DNA from: Rubellimicrobium sp.
Lineage (GTDB): Bacteria; Pseudomonadota; Alphaproteobacteria; Rhodobacterales; Rhodobacteraceae
Assembly: GCA_019454835.1 (NCBI GenBank)
Contig: JACFNP010000001.1
Coordinates: forward strand, 1 to 64,000
DNA length: 64,000 bases
Reading direction: 5' to 3'
Position 1 is the stretch's first letter; each line of letters starts with the position of its first letter. Below, piece after piece: positions 60,916 through 64,000 of this stretch. A model generated the notes under the pieces. The model was not told the origin of the DNA and searched no databases. It was given only the letters and a program-made list of their open reading frames with translations. The translations under genes were made by a program, and so were the position numbers.

Positions 60916-63288
60916 CGGATGCAGCCGCGCGGCCATCGCCGCGCCGATCGCGCGCTCCGAAAACCGGGCGCGCAGCAGGCGCAGGGCACGGGCGGCACGG
61001 GCGCGCGCCTGCCCTGGATCGGTGCGGATGGTGCGCAGCAGGCGCGCGGCGCTGGTGATGTCGGGTTCGGCCCATTTCTGGCCCCGGTGCACGAAGATGT
61101 AGTCGTCGGGCGCGACCTCGACCTCATGCACGGGGACCAGCCAGGAATTGTCGTCGCGGCAATAGGCAAGATTGCCGGAATACCGGCTGGCCAGCACCGG
61201 CACGCCAAGGGCCATCGCCTCGATCATGCCGAAACCCCAGCCCTCGGCCCGGTGGAGCGAGACATAGGCATCGGCGCCGCGCATCAGCGCCATGAGTTCC
61301 GCGCGCTTCAGGGTCGCGTCGACAAGGGTGATGCGCGGATCGCGCGCCAGCGCCGCGTCGATCCGGCCCCAGATCGCCACCTGCGCGGGGTCGTGGACGC
61401 GGTGGCGGTTGTGGGTCTTGAGCACGAGGCGGGCATCGGGATCGCCCGGAAAGGCGGCGCGGAAGGCGGCAATGACGGCCAGCGGGTTCTTGCGCTGGAC
61501 GAACGAGAAGCTGTCGAAACTGGCGAAGACCACGAAACTGCCGCCGGTGCGGGCAACCAGCGCCGCGCGCGCCCTGTGGCGCGGGATGCGGGCCATGCGC
61601 GGCGCGGGCAGGCCGATGCGGATGACGGGCAGGTCCGTATGCGGGGCATAGGCGGCGACGCCGTGGTCTGACGCCACCCAGATTTCATCGAGCAGCGCAA
61701 AGGCGAGATGGTGGCAGGCGGCGGGGCTGTCGAGTTCCCAGAACATGCGGGCGATGTTCCTGGCGCCGGAAAAGACATCGGGAAGCGTGGCCATGGCAAG
61801 CGGCACGCTTTCCGCGTTCAGATGCAGGATGTTGACCGCCGCGCGGCCGGGGGGGTGCAGGTCCTGATCGGGGTCGAAGCCCGTGGGCGCGGGGTTGTCG
61901 AGATCGAAGTCGACGCAGCGCGGCGCGATCCCCGCCGCCCGCAGCGCGGCGACGGTGGCGCGCGTGGCCTGGCCCAGACCCGATGCCTTGCGAAACGGGC
62001 CGATGACCTGCACCGCGACCGGCGCCCCGGTAGGGACGGGGTGGCGCGCGGCATCGAGCCGGTGGCCATCAGGGGTGCGGGTCAGAAAGCGGCGCTGCGC
62101 CAGATCGAAGCCCCGCGCCCGCAGCGCGGCGGCATAGCGCTGCACTGTCAGAGGCGGCAGGTCCGGGGCCAGCGCGGCGGCCAGCCGGGCGAGCGGGGAC
62201 GGAGGCGCGAGGGCTTGCGCGATGCTGTCCTGCGGCAGCAGCAGCAGGATCGCGGGATTGTCGAGCGCCATCAGCATCGCGGCCAGCGTGATCCGGCGCC
62301 GGTCATCCGCAAGCGCGGGGTCAAGACCGGCCAGCGCCGGTTCGGTTGCCCGCAGCCGGGCGAGAAAGACGTTCAGCGGCCAGTTTTCACGGGGGTCGCC
62401 GAGCAGGCGGGCCAGCCGGGCGATGACCTGGGCGGAGACAAGACAATCCTCGGCCTGCAGGGCGGGCGCCTGCCGCATCGCCCACCAGAAGGCCGCCGCA
62501 TCGCGCCGCTCATCATCCGTGCCGGGCGGCCACAGCACGGGGTGCCGTTCGAGAAACATCATCACCGCGCGCGGAAAAGGCGCATCCGGGTCGCTGCCGT
62601 TCAGCCAGGCGATCTGCCCCGCGGAGAGCGGCACCCGCAATCCGGGCCGCAGCGGGCCGCAGGCGGCAAGATACCAGTGCAGGAAGCGCGCCGGGGTGGC
62701 GGGATCGGCAAGCGGAAAGTCATTCTCCTGCCGGTGGCGATGGCGGACATGGTCGCAATAGGAAGTAAGCAGCGGCGGCAGCGCCCCGCCCGCGACCATG
62801 TCGCGCAACGTGAAAAAGGCGCGATGCGGGCGCAGTTCCGGCGGGGTGCCCGGTTGCGGGTCGGGCGCGGCGGCGGCGCGCAGCAGCGTGCCGTGCAGCA
62901 CGACCGCCAGCGGCGGCGCGGCCTGCGGCGGGTGGCGCGGGGGCGCCAGCGCCCCGATGCGCCCGATACGCCCCCGTTGCGGCGGCATCAGGCGGATTTC
63001 GGCGCCCTCGGCCAGCGCCGCCCGCAGCACATCGTCGAGCGGAAAGGCAAAGCCGTGGCAGCCGTCGCCGATCCCGGCGGCGCGCAGGTCGTCGCGCGAC
63101 AGGCAGGCCGGGGCGCGCGCGATCAGGCCGCGCGGCCCGTATAGCCCGACCTCGGGCGCGGAGCCGGACCTGCGCAGCGCCACCCAGCCCTGCAACGCCC
63201 CGTCGATGTCACCGTCGATCGCCCCCTGCCAGCCGCGCAGGCGCAGGTGCAGGCGGCGCGCCAGACGGCGCGGGTCAGGCCAGCGCAT
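60367..63288 (-). CDS. Glycosyltransferase family 4-like protein with long N-terminus and read-on C-terminus
   Basis: 973-residue ORF. Residues about 480-785 form a GT-B glycosyltransferase: IGPFRKASGLGQATRATVAA, SFVVFASFDSFSFVQRKNPL, VLKTHNRHRVHDP, LHRAEGWGFGMIEAMALGVP and SRYSGNLAYCRDD. The N-terminal ~480 residues are not a known family to me. The last ~183 residues are antisense to the DUF4214 gene and look like shadow translation; the original end is probably near residue 790, with the stop codon lost. ATG 63288 overlaps the gmd stop by 14 nt. Confidence 0.75.
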   Translation of the reverse strand: MRWPDPRRLARRLHLRLRGWQGAIDGDIDGALQGWVALRRSGSAPEVGLYGPRGLIARAPACLSRDDLRAAGIGDGCHGFAFPLDDVLRAALAEGAEIRLMPPQRGRIGRIGALAPPRHPPQAAPPLAVVLHGTLLRAAAAPDPQPGTPPELRPHRAFFTLRDMVAGGALPPLLTSYCDHVRHRHRQENDFPLADPATPARFLHWYLAACGPLRPGLRVPLSAGQIAWLNGSDPDAPFPRAVMMFLERHPVLWPPGTDDERRDAAAFWWAMRQAPALQAEDCLVSAQVIARLARLLGDPRENWPLNVFLARLRATEPALAGLDPALADDRRRITLAAMLMALDNPAILLLLPQDSIAQALAPPSPLARLAAALAPDLPPLTVQRYAAALRARGFDLAQRRFLTRTPDGHRLDAARHPVPTGAPVAVQVIGPFRKASGLGQATRATVAALRAAGIAPRCVDFDLDNPAPTGFDPDQDLHPPGRAAVNILHLNAESVPLAMATLPDVFSGARNIARMFWELDSPAACHHLAFALLDEIWVASDHGVAAYAPHTDLPVIRIGLPAPRMARIPRHRARAALVARTGGSFVVFASFDSFSFVQRKNPLAVIAAFRAAFPGDPDARLVLKTHNRHRVHDPAQVAIWGRIDAALARDPRITLVDATLKRAELMALMRGADAYVSLHRAEGWGFGMIEAMALGVPVLASRYSGNLAYCRDDNSWLVPVHEVEVAPDDYIFVHRGQKWAEPDITSAARLLRTIRTDPGQARARAARALRLLRARFSERAIGAAMAARLHPSRQDEHVRRQRARIDMVKDDLDPLIGKDGIGPVLADPGQRLVGGAVTEALQFHDIPGFEVQHPLPPAVRLRKDERIGPQPPGQHVVARATLKPVVRPLCPHPVAQRGSAEIRGFDAPGDPGHDIGTAGPAAQPRDPVGQPVVVGGAPEDHLVGAADEIRVAALTGTQPVARIHDPVHHIAGG

Positions 63289-64000
63289 CGTGATCGGCGC
63301 GCGCCATCATGTCGGCCAGCGCCTCGATCCCGGTGGCGGGTGTCCAGCCCAGATCACGCCGGGCGCGGGCGGCATCGCCGCACAGCCGGTCGATTTCCGC
63401 CGGGCGGAACAGGCCGGGCGTCACCCGCCACAGGCAGCGCCCGGTTTTCCGGTCGACGGCCGTTTCGTCCAGACCCTCGCCCAGGGTTTCGGGGGTGAAG
63501 CCCAGCGCCCCGGCGGCCAGACGGGCAAAGTCGCGCACGCTGGTCGCCACCCCGGTGGCCACGACGTAATCGCCGCCCCGGTCGCGTTGCAGCATCTGCC
63601 ACATCGCCGCGACATGATCGCCCGCAAAGCCCCAGTCGCGCCGCGCGTCGAGATTGCCCAGCAGCACCGGCCCGCCCGCGCCGTGCGCGATCCGCGCCAG
63701 CCCGCGGGTGATCTTGCGGGTGACGAATTCCTCGCCGCGCAGCGGGCTTTCGTGGTTGAAGAGAATCCCCGACGACAGGTGCATCCCCCAGCTTTCGCGG
63801 TAGTTCACCGTCAGGTGATGGGCATGGGCCTTGGCCGCCCCGTAGGGCGAACGGGGACGCAGCGGCGCCGATTCGTCCAGCGCACCGCCCGCATTGCCGA
63901 ACATTTCCGAGGTTGATGCCTGATAGAAGCGGGTTTCCGGCGAAAAGAGCCGCAGGGTTTCGAGAATGTCGCCCACCGCCAGCGCATTGACCCGCGCGGT
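63275..64000 (-). CDS. gmd: GDP-mannose 4,6-dehydratase, C-terminal part (cut by window end)
   Basis: First step to GDP-fucose, GDP-rhamnose and related sugars. Visible part ~242 residues; the reading frame continues past 64000. Contains the catalytic segment ASTSEMFGNAGG with the following Y-x-x-x-K motif SPYGAAKAHAHHLTVNYRES, FNHESPLRGEEFVTRKIT, and the RPAEIDRLCGDAARARRDLG C-terminal pattern of GMD. Together with the neighbouring glycosyltransferase and UDP-sugar dehydrogenase it indicates capsule or O-antigen production. Confidence 0.93.
   Translation of the reverse strand, partial: TARVNALAVGDILETLRLFSPETRFYQASTSEMFGNAGGALDESAPLRPRSPYGAAKAHAHHLTVNYRESWGMHLSSGILFNHESPLRGEEFVTRKITRGLARIAHGAGGPVLLGNLDARRDWGFAGDHVAAMWQMLQRDRGGDYVVATGVATSVRDFARLAAGALGFTPETLGEGLDETAVDRKTGRCLWRVTPGLFRPAEIDRLCGDAARARRDLGWTPATGIEALADMMARADHDALA

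Overview
The window is a 64 kb piece of a high-GC alphaproteobacterial chromosome, most likely from the order Rhodobacterales (Rhodobacter/Paracoccus relatives). I infer this from gene content and synteny: the block HPr - EIIA(Man) - RapZ - short HprK - ChvG - ChvI with a divergent pckA, the etfBA/hbd group, DUF6473, DUF1467 next to methylmalonyl-CoA epimerase, tandem DUF2125 proteins and a COQ9 protein. The genus cannot be fixed from the sequence. Coding is dense (about 52 protein genes). I see no rRNA, tRNA, CRISPR array, phage or recognisable IS transposase.

Layout. 0-5.6 kb: COQ9 protein, quinone oxidoreductase, etfB-etfA, a DUF6473 gene on the other strand, and 3-hydroxybutyryl-CoA dehydrogenase (electron transfer and acyl-CoA/PHB metabolism). 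5.8-12.2 kb: regulatory PTS (HPr, EIIA, RapZ, HprK), the ChvG/ChvI two-component system and divergent pckA, a carbon-status/envelope-stress control block. 12.3-16.9 kb: a sugar-type ABC importer (binding protein and two permeases, no ATPase here) and a Tat-type branched-chain-amino-acid-like binding protein. 17-24.8 kb: two DUF2125 proteins, an SDR, a TIGR03862-type flavoprotein, then yjbH-yjbF. 25.2-25.9 kb: two paralogous exported microproteins. 26.2-30.2 kb: leuS-lptE-holA operon. 30.7-33.7 kb: queuosine-precursor-type transporter, arfB-like ribosome rescue hydrolase with a striking leader, leuB. 33.8-37.8 kb: aldehyde dehydrogenase divergent from a 1-Cys peroxiredoxin, nitroreductase, mce and DUF1467. 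37.9-41.3 kb: response regulator, GNAT, aspS. 41.4-47.3 kb: ilvA between two paralogous membrane proteins, then hslO-nudix-cca. 47.6-50.8 kb: stomatin/43-aa peptide/NfeD-like operon and ilvD. 50.8-56.7 kb: DUF2442/DUF4160 pair, serine hydrolase, pth, rplY, rpsA. 56.8-64 kb: surface-glycan region with a UDP-glucose dehydrogenase-type enzyme, an RTX/DUF4214 protein, a large glycosyltransferase and gmd cut by the window end.

The most unusual content is between genes. (i) A family of ~77-90 bp palindromic repeats is present in about 21 copies plus half copies, singly or in tandem pairs and triplets. At least two sit inside a larger ~165-175 bp unit with 18-bp terminal inverted repeats, so they may be the core of a non-autonomous mobile element. 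(ii) A second family (three copies) starts with GAGCATT. (iii) A third family (two copies) is an AT-rich palindrome cluster very unlike the GC-rich background. (iv) Four tandem 19-bp palindromes lie between leuB and the aldehyde dehydrogenase gene. (v) The arfB-like gene has a leader with a tiny ORF behind a Shine-Dalgarno fully complementary to the 16S rRNA tail, an anti-Shine-Dalgarno segment and a terminator-like hairpin, which suggests attenuation of a ribosome-rescue gene. All functions come from reading protein motifs; no database search was run.
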